The notes beneath the pieces are model-generated. The model worked only from the letters and a program-made list of their open reading frames with translations. It was not told the origin of the DNA and did no database searches. 64,000 bases of DNA from Paraburkholderia franconis. GTDB taxonomy: Bacteria > Pseudomonadota > Gammaproteobacteria > Burkholderiales > Burkholderiaceae. Both the position numbers and the translations under genes were made by a program. The DNA lies in assembly GCF_009362735.1 (NCBI RefSeq), contig NZ_WHNP01000003.1, forward strand, positions 62,001 through 126,000, read 5' to 3'. Shown piece after piece: positions 26,805 to 36,141 of this stretch. Position 1 is the stretch's first letter; each line of letters starts with the position of its first letter.

Positions 26805-28604
26805 ATGTCGATGAGATCTGAATACTGCGGTCTGGTGACCGAACACCTCCTGGGGCAAACCGTGTCGCTGTGCGGCTGGGTGAGCCGGCGCCGCGACCAT
26901 GGCGGCGTTATCTTCATCGACCTGCGCGATCGCGAAGGCCTCGTTCAGGTCGTCTGCGACCCGGACCGCGCTGAGATGTTCAAGACGGCCGAAGGCGTGC
27001 GCAATGAATTCTGCGTCAAGGTGAAGGGTGCGGTTCGCAATCGTCCGGAAGGCACGACGAACGCCGGCTTGAAGAGCGGCAAGATCGAAGTGCTGTGCCA
27101 CGAGCTGACCGTGCTGAACGCATCCGTCACGCCGCCGTTCCAGCTCGACGACGACAACCTGTCGGAAACCACGCGCCTCACGCATCGCGTGCTCGACCTG
27201 CGCCGTCCGCAGATGCAGCACAACCTGCGCCTGCGCTATCGCGTCGCGATGGAAGTGCGCAAGTACCTCGATTCGCGCGGCTTCATCGACATCGAAACGC
27301 CGATGCTGACCAAGAGCACTCCGGAAGGCGCGCGCGACTATCTGGTGCCGTCGCGTGTGAACGCTGGCCAGTTCTTCGCGCTGCCGCAGTCGCCGCAGCT
27401 CTTCAAGCAGCTCTTGATGGTCGCGAACTTCGACCGTTACTACCAGATCACCAAGTGCTTCCGCGACGAAGACCTGCGCGCCGACCGTCAGCCGGAATTC
27501 ACGCAGATCGACTGCGAAACGTCGTTCCTGAACGAGCAGGAAATCCGCGATCTGTTCGAAGACATGACGCGCCATGTGTTCAAGGAAACGATCGGCGTCG
27601 AGCTGGACGCGAAGTTCACCGTGATGCAGTACGCGGACGCGATGCGCCGCTTCGGCTCGGACAAGCCGGACCTGCGCGTGAAGCTCGAGTTCACGGAACT
27701 GACGGACGCGATGAAGGACGTCGACTTCAAGGTGTTCAGCACACCGGCCAACACGAAGGACGGCCGCGTCGCGGCGCTGCGCGTGCCGAAGGGCGGCGAG
27801 CTGTCGCGTGGCGATATCGACAGCTACACGGAATTCGTGCGCATCTACGGTGCGAAGGGTCTCGCGTGGATCAAGGTCAACGAAGTGGCGAAGGGCCGTG
27901 ACGGCCTGCAAAGCCCGATCGTGAAGAACCTGCACGACGCGGCGATTGCGGCCATCATCGAGCGCACGGGCGCGAAGGACGGCGACATCATCTTCTTCGC
28001 GGCGGATCGCGCGAAGGTCGTGAACGATAGCCTCGGCGCGCTGCGCCTGAAGATCGGCCACTCGGAGTTCGGCAAGGCGAACGGTCTCGTCGAAGCGGGC
28101 TGGAAGCCGCTGTGGGTCGTCGACTTCCCGATGTTCGAGTACGACGAAGAGGAAAGCCGCTACGTCGCCGCTCACCACCCGTTCACGAGCCCGAAGGACG
28201 AGCACCTCGAATATCTGGAAACGGACCCGGGCCGCTGCCTCGCAAAGGCATACGACATCGTGCTGAACGGCTGGGAAATCGGTGGCGGTTCGGTGCGTAT
28301 CTTCCAGGAAGACGTGCAGAGCAAGGTGTTCCGCGCGCTGAAGATCGGTGCGGAAGAAGCGCGCGCGAAGTTCGGCTTCCTGCTGGACGCGCTGCAATAC
28401 GGCGCGCCCCCGCACGGTGGCATCGCATTCGGTCTGGACCGCATCGTCACGATGATGGCGGGCGCCGATTCGATCCGCGACGTGATCGCGTTCCCGAAGA
28501 CGCAGCGCGCGCAGGATCTGCTCACGCAGGCGCCGAGCGAAGTCGACGAGCGCCAGCTGCGCGAGCTGCACATCCGTCTGCGTCAGCCCGAGCAGAAGGC
28601 GTAA
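26805..28604 (+). CDS. aspS: Aspartyl-tRNA synthetase
   Basis: Class II aminoacyl-tRNA synthetase of the large bacterial type, 599 residues. Domain order: OB-fold anticodon binding (about 1-110), catalytic core start with motif 1 region [19 protein letters not shown], motif 2 [22 protein letters not shown] (about 214-235), the bacterial GAD insertion (about 290-420), and motif 3 in [13 protein letters not shown] (about 540). Whether it is discriminating, or also charges tRNA-Asn, cannot be judged by eye. A strong terminator follows. Confidence 0.97.
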   Translation: MSMRSEYCGLVTEHLLGQTVSLCGWVSRRRDHGGVIFIDLRDREGLVQVVCDPDRAEMFKTAEGVRNEFCVKVKGAVRNRPEGTTNAGLKSGKIEVLCHELTVLNASVTPPFQLDDDNLSETTRLTHRVLDLRRPQMQHNLRLRYRVAMEVRKYLDSRGFIDIETPMLTKSTPEGARDYLVPSRVNAGQFFALPQSPQLFKQLLMVANFDRYYQITKCFRDEDLRADRQPEFTQIDCETSFLNEQEIRDLFEDMTRHVFKETIGVELDAKFTVMQYADAMRRFGSDKPDLRVKLEFTELTDAMKDVDFKVFSTPANTKDGRVAALRVPKGGELSRGDIDSYTEFVRIYGAKGLAWIKVNEVAKGRDGLQSPIVKNLHDAAIAAIIERTGAKDGDIIFFAADRAKVVNDSLGALRLKIGHSEFGKANGLVEAGWKPLWVVDFPMFEYDEEESRYVAAHHPFTSPKDEHLEYLETDPGRCLAKAYDIVLNGWEIGGGSVRIFQEDVQSKVFRALKIGAEEARAKFGFLLDALQYGAPPHGGIAFGLDRIVTMMAGADSIRDVIAFPKTQRAQDLLTQAPSEVDERQLRELHIRLRQPEQKA

Positions 28605-28666
28605 ATGTGACGGTTAGCGCGCCGCGCCGCTAAAACAACGGCGGGTGCGCGAAACAACGAACGAAG

Positions 28667-28696
28667 AAGGCGCGTGATGCGCCTTTTTCGTTTTTT
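28667..28696 (+). terminator. Intrinsic terminator after aspS
   Basis: Seven-base stem AAGGCGC/GCGCCTT with loop GTGAT, followed by TTTCGTTTTTT. It lies 63 bp after the aspS stop and separates it from nudB. Confidence 0.85.
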
Positions 28697-28764
28697 GCGT
28701 TACAGTCACTGAAAGCTACGCCTTCCGACATGCGATCGCGCGACTCCCGCGCCGCTTTATCACC

Positions 28765-29241
28765 ATGCCGAAACCGCCAAAGATTCCGGAATCCGTACTC
28801 GTCGTCATTCACACGCCCGAGCTCGACGTGCTGCTTATCGAACGAGCCGACCGCGAGGGGTTCTGGCAATCGGTGACGGGCTCGAAAGAGCGCGTCGACG
28901 AGCCGATCGCGGAAACAGCCATCCGCGAAGTGGCAGAAGAGACGGGCATTGTGATCGGCGGCGATCTCGTGCCAAGTGACGCGCTCGTCGACTGGCATCA
29001 TCACATCGAGTTCGAGATCTTTTCGACGTGGCGCCATCGCTATGCGGAAGGCGTCACGCACAACATCGAGCACTGGTTCAGCCTGCAAGTGCCTGAGCGT
29101 CTCGAAGTGACGCTCGCGCCGCTCGAACATACCGCGCATCTGTGGCTGCGCTGGCAAGAGGCCGCCGAGCGCTGCTTCTCGTGGTCCAATCGCGACGCGA
29201 TCCTGCAATTGCCGCAACGCGTGAAGGAGCGTTGCCGATGA
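28765..29241 (+). CDS. nudB: Dihydroneopterin triphosphate diphosphatase (NudB)
   Basis: Nudix hydrolase predicted to remove pyrophosphate from 7,8-dihydroneopterin triphosphate in folate synthesis, 158 residues. N-terminal PKPPKIPESVLVVIHTPELDVLLIERAD and FWQSVTGSKERVDEP are characteristic of NudB. The Nudix helix REVAEETGI (about residues 53-61) is intact, with one extra residue between the first Gly and the first Glu of the box compared with the canonical spacing. The 3' end overlaps clsB by 4 bp (ATGA), so the two are coupled. Confidence 0.9.
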   Translation: MPKPPKIPESVLVVIHTPELDVLLIERADREGFWQSVTGSKERVDEPIAETAIREVAEETGIVIGGDLVPSDALVDWHHHIEFEIFSTWRHRYAEGVTHNIEHWFSLQVPERLEVTLAPLEHTAHLWLRWQEAAERCFSWSNRDAILQLPQRVKERCR

Positions 29242-30506
29242 GCGGCGGCGGCCGCCGCTTTGCGCGACTGACCCAGCATCTGCCCGGTCGGCGCTACTGG
29301 TCCAGGTATCGTTTTTGTGCCGGCAACGAGATTCGCCTGTTCACCGAGGGCGAGCCGTTCTTTGCGTCGCTGGTCGAGCGCATCGACGCCGCGCAACGCG
29401 ACGTTGCGCTGGAAACCTATATCTTCTGCGACGACGCGGCGGGCCGTCCCGTCTCCGATGCGCTGATACGGGCCGCGTCGCGCGGCGTGCGCGTGCGCGT
29501 GATTACCGACGGCATCGGCACCGAGCGCCTCGCGATGTTCAACGACTGGACGATGGCGGGCGTCGAGCATCGCATCTACAACCCGCATCTGTTTGGCCGC
29601 TTCGGATTCTCGCGCACGCATCGCAAGCTCGCCGTGGTCGACGACGCGTTTGCATGGTGCGGCGGCATCAACATCGTCGACGACTACGATCAGAACGGCA
29701 TGCGCCTGCCTTATCCGCGCTGGGATTTTGCCGTCGAGCTGCAAGGGCCCGTGGTGGCCGACGTGCTCGAAGCATTCGACGTGCAATGGGAGCGCATCCG
29801 CATCGGCCACCGGCCCGCGCTGACGCCGCCACCCATCGGCGCCTCGACGCCGCGTGCGGCGACCGCGCGCTTTGTGCGCGCGCGCCAGAGCACGAGGAGC
29901 GCCCGCACTGCTGACATGCGCGCGATGGCCGAGCCGTGCGTCGCGTTCGTCGCGCGCGACAACTTCGTCAACCGGCGCGCGATCGAGAAGGCGTATCTGA
30001 CGGCGATCGGCCAGGCGCGCTCCGAAGTGCTGCTCGCCAATCCGTACTTCATGCCCGGCCGCAAGCTGCGGCGCGCGCTGATCTTCGCGGCGCAGCGCGG
30101 CGTCGACGTGCGTCTCGTGATCGGCAGAAAAGAGTTTGCCGCGCTCGATTACGCGGTGCCGTTCCTGTACCGCTCGCTGCTGAAGGCAGGCGTGAAGATC
30201 GCCGAGTACGAAAGGACCATGCTCCACGGCAAGGTGGCCGTCGTCGATTCGAATTGGGGCACGGTCGGCTCGTCGAACCTCGACGCGCTGAGCCTCGTGC
30301 TGAACAACGAAGCCAATGTCGTGCTCGTGCTTCATCCCGAGATCGACCGGTTGCGCGACGCGATCCTGGCGGCGTTCGACGAATCGCGCCGCATCGACGA
30401 AAAGCACTACGAGTCGCGTCCCGCCGGCGAGCGGCTGCTCAACTGGCTCGCGTATAACACCTATCGGCTGGCGATGAAGCTGCTGACGGTCGGCGGCTAC
30501 GACTAG
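29238..30506 (+). CDS. clsB: Cardiolipin synthase B / phospholipase D family
   Basis: Membrane-associated phospholipase-D superfamily enzyme of 422 residues that makes cardiolipin from phosphatidylglycerol plus another phospholipid. Two HKD motifs are intact: HRKLAVVDD (about residue 128) and HGKVAVVDSNWGTVGSSNLD (about 330). There are no N-terminal transmembrane helices, which fits ClsB rather than ClsA. The ATG at 29238 overlaps the nudB stop and has GAAGGAG upstream; earlier in-frame ATGs lie inside nudB. Confidence 0.9.
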   Translation: MSGGGRRFARLTQHLPGRRYWSRYRFCAGNEIRLFTEGEPFFASLVERIDAAQRDVALETYIFCDDAAGRPVSDALIRAASRGVRVRVITDGIGTERLAMFNDWTMAGVEHRIYNPHLFGRFGFSRTHRKLAVVDDAFAWCGGINIVDDYDQNGMRLPYPRWDFAVELQGPVVADVLEAFDVQWERIRIGHRPALTPPPIGASTPRAATARFVRARQSTRSARTADMRAMAEPCVAFVARDNFVNRRAIEKAYLTAIGQARSEVLLANPYFMPGRKLRRALIFAAQRGVDVRLVIGRKEFAALDYAVPFLYRSLLKAGVKIAEYERTMLHGKVAVVDSNWGTVGSSNLDALSLVLNNEANVVLVLHPEIDRLRDAILAAFDESRRIDEKHYESRPAGERLLNWLAYNTYRLAMKLLTVGGYD

Positions 30507-30670
30507 ACGAACGATCGGACGACAGGCTGGAAAGAACAAAAAAGCGCGGACAAAATACGATCCACAGCGCTCAGAAAACACAAATTGGAGACAACTCAGA
30601 CCAGTTCCGGTAAATGATTCTAAAAATTCCGCATCGTCCTATAGACGAATGACGGAAAATCGAAGCGTCG

Positions 30671-30688
30671 TTAGAAACCCGTTTCTAA
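30671..30688. promoter_or_regulatory. Distal dyad upstream of TetR gene
   Basis: TTAGAAACCCGTTTCTAA is a perfect 8-bp inverted repeat with 2-bp centre, 88 bp before the TetR start, in a locally AT-rich stretch. The GAAAC/GTTTC arms resemble operators of TetR-type fatty-acid regulators such as PsrA; which protein binds is inferred. Confidence 0.5.
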
Positions 30689-30722
30689 TAAATTCCTTGT
30701 TTCGCGGACGGTCACCCCCAAT

Positions 30723-30742
30723 AATGGTACGACCGTTCGATT
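30723..30742. promoter_or_regulatory. Proximal dyad upstream of TetR gene
   Basis: AATGGTACGACCGTTCGATT is an imperfect palindrome with symmetric AAT.G.ACG/CGT.C.ATT positions, ending 33 bp before the TetR start codon. Size and position suit an autoregulatory TetR operator. Confidence 0.6.
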
Positions 30743-30775
30743 TTTCCTTTCGATCAAATCAGACGGTACACAGCT

Positions 30776-31381
30776 ATGCGAAAAGGCGAACAAACGCGAG
30801 CCGCGATTCTCGATGCAGCACTCGATCTGGCAAGCCGCGACGGACTGGAAGGTCTGACGATTGGCCTGCTGGCCGAACGCATGCAGATGAGCAAGAGCGG
30901 AGTGTTCGCGCATTTCGGGTCGCGCGAGGACTTGCAGGTCGAAGTCGTGCGCGAATACCACCGTCGTTTTGAAGACGAGGTGTTTTTCCCGAGTCTGCGC
31001 GAGCCACGTGGCTTGCCCCGCTTGCGCGCGATGCTCTCGCGCTGGATCGAGAAGCGTGTCCAGGAAGTCACGACTGGGTGCATCTACATCAGCGGCGCGG
31101 TCGAGTACGACGATCGCGCGGACAGCGCGGTGCGCGAGCAGCTGGTGGCGAGCGTGCAGATGTGGCGCGCGGCGCTCACGCGAGCCATTTCGCAGGCAAT
31201 CGAAGAAGGGCATCTGCGCGCAGATACGGACTCGCAGCTGATGCTCTTCGAACTGTATAGCTTCACGCTCGGTCTGCATCACGACGCACGCTTTCTGCAT
31301 CTGCCCGATGCTGTGCGCCTCACGTGGGCCGCGCTGGAAAAACTGATTGTTTCGCGTCAGAGCGAGAGCACGAGCCGCTAG
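30776..31381 (+). CDS. TetR/AcrR family transcriptional regulator of fatty-acid degradation (predicted)
   Basis: A 201-residue repressor with N-terminal TetR HTH (about 5-55): RAAILDAALDLASRDGLEG, then LLAERMQMSKSGVFAHFGSREDLQ with the recognition helix. The C-terminal half is an all-helical ligand domain of the TetR_C type. It is the first gene before a complete beta-oxidation set in the same orientation and has two dyads upstream, so it probably senses acyl-CoA or fatty acid and represses itself and the beta-oxidation genes, as FadP/PsrA-type regulators do in beta- and gamma-proteobacteria. That role is inferred from context. Confidence 0.88.
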   Translation: MRKGEQTRAAILDAALDLASRDGLEGLTIGLLAERMQMSKSGVFAHFGSREDLQVEVVREYHRRFEDEVFFPSLREPRGLPRLRAMLSRWIEKRVQEVTTGCIYISGAVEYDDRADSAVREQLVASVQMWRAALTRAISQAIEEGHLRADTDSQLMLFELYSFTLGLHHDARFLHLPDAVRLTWAALEKLIVSRQSESTSR

Positions 31382-31439
31382 CGGGACTGGCTGGGTCCAT
31401 CGGATCCAAACGGCGGGAGGCTGGCTGCCACGCTCGAGC

Positions 31440-31731
31440 TAGGGCCTGTTCACGCTAATAACGGGCTTGCGCTGGCCGCCAGAAGGGCCGAGCGCAAGGA
31501 TCGCGACGGAAGCGAATACTCGACGTATTCGCGAGGAGTATGACGCGGCGTTCGGCCCTTCTGGTGGCCAGCCCCTCAAATGATTTTTTCAAATCAGGGG
31601 AACGCGCCTTGCCGGCCGCATTGCGGCGTCGCGCGTCGCTTGTCTGGCTCGGCCAAACGGCGCTCCTTGCTTCTTGCACTGCAGCCGGCAAGGCACGTTC
31701 GCAAGCCCGTTATTAGCGTGAACAGACCCTA
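31440..31731. mobile_element. 292-bp MITE-like element with long terminal inverted repeats
   Basis: Left end 31440-31471 (TAGGGCCTGTTCACGCTAAT...) and right end 31700-31731 are inverted copies over 32 bp with one mismatch. Inside: 20-bp arms 31472-31491 and 31552-31571 (one mismatch), a hairpin GCGAATAC/GTATTCGC (31512-31532), TGATTT/AAATCA (31581-31596), and an 11-bp perfect stem 31606-31616 with 31684-31694. No ORF or transposase is present. The TA at each outer end could be a mariner/IS630-type target duplication, while the TGTTCAC terminus recalls IS5-like ends; the family is unassigned. It occupies most of the gap between the TetR gene and the acyl-CoA dehydrogenase gene. Confidence 0.75.
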
Positions 31732-31756
31732 ACCTTTGGATTGACTGGAGAGACTC

Positions 31757-33544
31757 ATGGGACAGTACGCCGCGCCGCTGCGCGACATGCAATTCGTATT
31801 GCACGAGCTGCTGAACGTCGAAGCCGAGATCAAGCAGATGCCCAGGCACGCGGATCTCGATGCCGAAACGATCAATCAGGTGCTCGAGGAAGCCGGAAAA
31901 TTCTGTTCGGAAGTGGTCTTCCCGCTGAACCTGAGCGGCGATCAGGAAGGCTGCAAGTACGAAGGCGATGGCGTCGTCACCACGCCGAAGGGTTTCAAGG
32001 AGGCGTATCGGCAGTACGTCGAGGCGGGCTGGCCCGCGCTCGGCTGCGATCCCGAGTACGGCGGCCAGGGCCTGCCCGCGTTCGTCAACAACGCGCTCTA
32101 CGAGATGCTGAATTCGGCGAACCAGGCGTGGACGATGTACCCCGGCCTGTCGCACGGCGCGTACGAGTGCCTGCACGCGCACGGCACGCCGGAACTGCAA
32201 CAGGCGTATCTGCCGAAGCTCGTGTCGGGTCAATGGACGGGCACGATGTGCCTGACCGAGCCGCATTGCGGCACCGACTTGGGCATCCTGCGCACGAAGG
32301 CCGAGCCGAATGGCGACGGCTGGTACGCGATCAGCGGCACGAAGATCTTCATCTCCAGCGGCGAACACGATCTCGCCGACAACATCGTTCACCTCGTGCT
32401 CGCGCGTCTTCCCGATGCGCCGAACGGCACGAAGGGCATCTCGCTTTTCATCGTGCCGAAGTTCGTGCCGGACGCGAGCGGCAACCCGGGCGCGCGCAAT
32501 GGCGTGAAGTGCGGCTCGATCGAAAACAAGATGGGCATTCACGGCAACGCGACGTGCGTCATCAATCTCGACAACGCGAAGGGCTGGATGGTCGGCGAGC
32601 CGAATAAAGGCCTCAACGCGATGTTCGTGATGATGAACGCGGCGCGCCTGGGCGTCGGCATGCAGAGCCTTGGCCTGACAGAAGTCGCGTACCAGAACTC
32701 GCTCGCGTATGCGAAGGAGCGTCTGCAGATGCGCTCGCTGTCGGGCCCGAAGGCGCCCGAAAAGGCCGCCGACCCGATCATCGTCCACCCGGACGTGCGC
32801 CGCATGCTGCTCACGCAGAAGGCGTACGCGGAAGGCGCGCGCGCGTTCTCGTACTGGTCGGCGCTGCACATCGACAAAGAGCTGTCGCACGAAGACGAAG
32901 CGGTGCGCAAGGAAGCCGCCGATCTCGTCGCGCTGCTCACACCGATCCTGAAGGCGTTCCTGTCGGACAACGCGTTCGAAGGCACGAACCTCGCGATGCA
33001 GGTGTTCGGCGGCCACGGCTATATCGCCGAATGGGGCATGGAGCAGTACGTGCGCGACGCGCGGATCAACATGATCTACGAAGGCACGAACACGGTTCAG
33101 TCGCTCGACCTGCTGGGCCGCAAGGTGCTCGGCGACATGGGCGCCAGGCTCAAGAAGTTCGGCAAGCTGGTGACGGATTTCGTCGAAGCCGAAGGGATCA
33201 AGCCGGAGATGCAGGAGTTCGTCAATCCGCTCGCGGATATCGGCGACAAGGTCCAGAAGCTGACGATGGAAATCGGCATGAAGGCGATGCAGAACCCGGA
33301 CGAAGTGGGCGCGGCGGCCGTGCCGTATCTGCGCACCGTCGGCCATCTGGTGTTCTCGTACTTCTGGGCCCGCATGGCGCGCATCGCGCTCGACAACGAA
33401 GCGTCCGGCGATCCGTTCTACAAGTCGAAGCTCGCGACCGCGCGTTTCTATTTCGCGAAGCTGCTGCCCGAAACGGCCTCGATGATCCGCGCCGCGCGCG
33501 CCGGCTCGAAGACGTTGATGGACATCGACGAAGCGCTGTTCTAA
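31757..33544 (+). CDS. Acyl-CoA dehydrogenase (with C-terminal DmdC/FadE-like domain)
   Basis: FAD enzyme of 595 residues performing the first oxidation of beta-oxidation. Order: an N-terminal leader (1-35) and N-terminal acyl-CoA dehydrogenase domain, middle domain with GTMCLTEPHCGTDLGILRTKA (about 160-180) and GTKIFISSGEH, C-terminal helical domain with NLAMQVFGGHGYIAEWGMEQYVRDARINMIYEGTN (about 413-445; catalytic Glu probably in IYEGTN), and an extra C-terminal Acyl-CoA_dh_C segment (about 465-590). GGAGAG precedes the ATG. It is first of acyl-CoA dehydrogenase, fused dehydrogenase/hydratase, thiolase and hydratase genes. Chain-length preference is not readable. Confidence 0.93.
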   Translation: MGQYAAPLRDMQFVLHELLNVEAEIKQMPRHADLDAETINQVLEEAGKFCSEVVFPLNLSGDQEGCKYEGDGVVTTPKGFKEAYRQYVEAGWPALGCDPEYGGQGLPAFVNNALYEMLNSANQAWTMYPGLSHGAYECLHAHGTPELQQAYLPKLVSGQWTGTMCLTEPHCGTDLGILRTKAEPNGDGWYAISGTKIFISSGEHDLADNIVHLVLARLPDAPNGTKGISLFIVPKFVPDASGNPGARNGVKCGSIENKMGIHGNATCVINLDNAKGWMVGEPNKGLNAMFVMMNAARLGVGMQSLGLTEVAYQNSLAYAKERLQMRSLSGPKAPEKAADPIIVHPDVRRMLLTQKAYAEGARAFSYWSALHIDKELSHEDEAVRKEAADLVALLTPILKAFLSDNAFEGTNLAMQVFGGHGYIAEWGMEQYVRDARINMIYEGTNTVQSLDLLGRKVLGDMGARLKKFGKLVTDFVEAEGIKPEMQEFVNPLADIGDKVQKLTMEIGMKAMQNPDEVGAAAVPYLRTVGHLVFSYFWARMARIALDNEASGDPFYKSKLATARFYFAKLLPETASMIRAARAGSKTLMDIDEALF

Positions 33545-33625
33545 AGCCATCGCGGGCGTCGCATCGCTTGTCACGCCATGCGCCGCCGCTCCTCTCTCTC
33601 ACACACGCCGCGTCAAGGAGGCTAC

Positions 33626-33661
33626 GTGCGCCTTCACGCGGCCACTCGCGACACCGCATAA
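33626..33661 (+). CDS. Eleven-codon mini-ORF with perfect Shine-Dalgarno
   Basis: AAGGAGG at 33615-33621 stands 4 nt before a GTG that opens MRLHAATRDTA and stops with TAA, 18 bp before the fadB-like GTG start. It may be a translation-coupling leader or a chance ORF; no peptide homology is expected to be detectable. Confidence 0.25.
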   Translation: MRLHAATRDTA

Positions 33662-33679
33662 CTCTCCCGGAGGAACGAC

Positions 33680-36115
33680 GTGAGCAATCTGATCATTCGC
33701 AAGGTCGCCGTGCTCGGCGCCGGCGTGATGGGCGCGCAGATCGCTGCGCACCTGATCAACGCCAGAGTGCCCGTGCTGCTGTTCGACCTGCCTGCAAAGG
33801 AAGGCCCGAAGAACGGCATCGCATTGAAGGCGATCGAGAACCTGAGGAAGCTGTCGCCGGCGCCGTTCGGCGTGAAGGACGACGCGCAATACATCCAGCC
33901 CGCCAACTACGACGACGACATCGGGAAGCTCGCCGAGTGCGACGTGGTGATCGAAGCGATCGCCGAACGCATGGACTGGAAGCACGATCTCTACAAGAAA
34001 GTGGCGCCGCACATCGGCGCGAATGCGATCTTCGCGACGAACACTTCGGGCCTGTCGATCACGGAATTGTCGAACGGCTTCTCCGACGAACTGAAGGCGC
34101 GCTTCTGCGGCGTGCACTTCTTCAATCCGCCGCGCTACATGCATCTGGTCGAGCTGATCCCGACCACGGCGACGCGCCCGGAAATTCTCGATCAGCTCGA
34201 AACGTTCCTGACGAGCGTCGTCGGCAAGGGCGTCGTGCGCGCGAAGGACACGCCGAACTTCATCGCGAACCGCGTCGGCGTTTTCTCGATTCTCGCCGTG
34301 ATCGCGGAGGCCGCGAAGTTCGGCCTGCGCTTCGATGAAGTCGACGATCTGACGGGCAGCCGCCTCGGCCGCGCGAAGTCGGCGACGTTCCGCACGGCGG
34401 ACGTCGTGGGTCTCGACACGATGGCGCACGTGATCAAGACGATGCAGGACAATCTCGCGGACGATCCGTTCTTCCCGGTCTACGAAACGCCCGCCGTGCT
34501 CGCCGGTCTCGTGAAGCAGGGCGCGCTCGGCCAGAAGACGGGTGCGGGTTTCTACCGGAAGGAAGGCAAGGCGATCAAGGTGCTCGACGCGAAGACGGGC
34601 GGCTATGTCGACGGCGGCGCGAAGGCCGACGAACTGGTCGGCCGGATTCTCAAGCGCCCGCCCGCCGAGCGTCTGAAGCTTCTGCGCGAAACGCAGCATC
34701 CGCAGGCGCAGTTCCTGTGGGCGATCTTCCGCGACGTGTTCCATTACATCGCCGTGCATCTGGAGTCGATCGCCGACAATGCGCGCGACGTCGATCTCGC
34801 GATCCGCTGGGGTTTCGGCTGGAACGAAGGCCCGTTCGAGGGCTGGCAGACGGCGGGCTGGAAGCAGGTCGCCGCGTGGGTGCAGGAAGACATCGCGACG
34901 GGCAAGGCACTGTCGAATGCGCCGCTGCCCGCGTGGGTGCTCGAAGGCCCCGTCGCCGAACACGGCGGCGTGCATACGAACGAAGGTTCGTGGTCGCCGG
35001 CTGAAACGCGCTTCGTGCCGCGCTCGTCGCTGTCCGTGTACGACAAGCAGGTATTCCGCGCCCCGCTCGCGGGCGAAACTGGCGTCGATCCGAAGACCTA
35101 CGGCAAGACCGCGTTCGAAACGGATGCCGTGCGCGCGTGGGTCGACGATCGCGCGGGTGAGAACGACGTCCTGATCGTGTCGTTCAAGAGCAAGATGAAC
35201 ACGATCGGGCCGTCGGTGATCGACGGCCTCGTGCAGGCCATCGATGTCGCCGAGCAGGACTACAAGGCCGTCGTGATCTGGCAGCCGACATCGCTGAAGC
35301 TCGGCGCGCCGGGCGGTCCTTTCTCGGCGGGCGCGAATCTCGAAGAAGCGATGCCCGCATTCATGATGGGCGGCGCGAAGGGCATCGAGCCGTTCGTGAA
35401 GAAGTTCCAGCAGGGCATGCTGCGCGTCAAGTATTCGAACGTGCCTGTGGTCGCGGCCGTGTCGGGCATCGCGCTCGGCGGCGGTTGCGAGCTGGTGCTG
35501 CACAGCGCGAAGCGCGTTGCGCATATCGAGAGCTATATCGGCCTCGTCGAAGTGGGCGTCGGCCTCGTGCCGGCGGGTGGCGGCCTGAAGGAAGCCGCAT
35601 TGCGTGCCGCAGAAGCGGCCGCGCAAGCCGGTGCGACGAACGATCTGCTGAAGTTCCTGCAAAAGCCGTTCGAAAACGCGGCGATGGCAAAGGTCTCGGG
35701 CTCCGCGCTCGACGCCCGCGCGATGGGTTATCTGAAGCCGTCGGACGCGATCGTCTTCAACGTCTTCGAACTGCTCGACACCGCGAAGAAGGAAGCGCGC
35801 GCGCTCGCCGCCGCGGGTTATCGTCCGCCGCTGCGCGTGACGCAGGTGCCCGTCGCCGGCCGCTCGGCGATTTCGACGATCAAGGCGTCGCTCGTCAACA
35901 TGCGCGACGGCCGCTTTATCAGCGACCACGATTACCTGATCGCGAGCCGCATCGCGGAAGCGGTGTGCGGCGGCGATGTCGAGGCGGGCAGCTTCGTCGA
36001 CGAAGAATGGCTGCTGACGCTCGAGCGTCGCGCGTTCGTCGAACTGCTCGGCACGCAGAAGACGCAGGAACGGATCATGGGCATGCTGCAAACGGGCAAG
36101 CCGGTGCGCAACTGA
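33680..36115 (+). CDS. 3-hydroxyacyl-CoA dehydrogenase / enoyl-CoA hydratase fusion
   Basis: Bifunctional beta-oxidation enzyme of 811 residues, with the dehydrogenase part first and the hydratase part last, the reverse of E. coli FadB. N-terminal NAD-binding KVAVLGAGVMGAQIAAHL, then NTSGLSITELSNGF and the HAD active-site signature GVHFFNPPRYMHLVELI (His about 152), followed by the 3HCDH C-terminal helices. The crotonase domain begins near 490: LGAPGGPFSAGANLEE and VVAAVSGIALGGGCELVLHS (about 592-611), with the catalytic Glu probably near VEVGVGLVPAGGG. The start is GTG at 33680, with GGAGG 9 nt upstream. Confidence 0.94.
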   Translation: MSNLIIRKVAVLGAGVMGAQIAAHLINARVPVLLFDLPAKEGPKNGIALKAIENLRKLSPAPFGVKDDAQYIQPANYDDDIGKLAECDVVIEAIAERMDWKHDLYKKVAPHIGANAIFATNTSGLSITELSNGFSDELKARFCGVHFFNPPRYMHLVELIPTTATRPEILDQLETFLTSVVGKGVVRAKDTPNFIANRVGVFSILAVIAEAAKFGLRFDEVDDLTGSRLGRAKSATFRTADVVGLDTMAHVIKTMQDNLADDPFFPVYETPAVLAGLVKQGALGQKTGAGFYRKEGKAIKVLDAKTGGYVDGGAKADELVGRILKRPPAERLKLLRETQHPQAQFLWAIFRDVFHYIAVHLESIADNARDVDLAIRWGFGWNEGPFEGWQTAGWKQVAAWVQEDIATGKALSNAPLPAWVLEGPVAEHGGVHTNEGSWSPAETRFVPRSSLSVYDKQVFRAPLAGETGVDPKTYGKTAFETDAVRAWVDDRAGENDVLIVSFKSKMNTIGPSVIDGLVQAIDVAEQDYKAVVIWQPTSLKLGAPGGPFSAGANLEEAMPAFMMGGAKGIEPFVKKFQQGMLRVKYSNVPVVAAVSGIALGGGCELVLHSAKRVAHIESYIGLVEVGVGLVPAGGGLKEAALRAAEAAAQAGATNDLLKFLQKPFENAAMAKVSGSALDARAMGYLKPSDAIVFNVFELLDTAKKEARALAAAGYRPPLRVTQVPVAGRSAISTIKASLVNMRDGRFISDHDYLIASRIAEAVCGGDVEAGSFVDEEWLLTLERRAFVELLGTQKTQERIMGMLQTGKPVRN

Positions 36116-36141
36116 GTTGCGGGCAGACCGCATCCCTCTAT

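Noticed and set aside
31440..31731. Complete insertion sequence
   Set aside because: Far too short and without any transposase frame; retained only as a non-autonomous element candidate.
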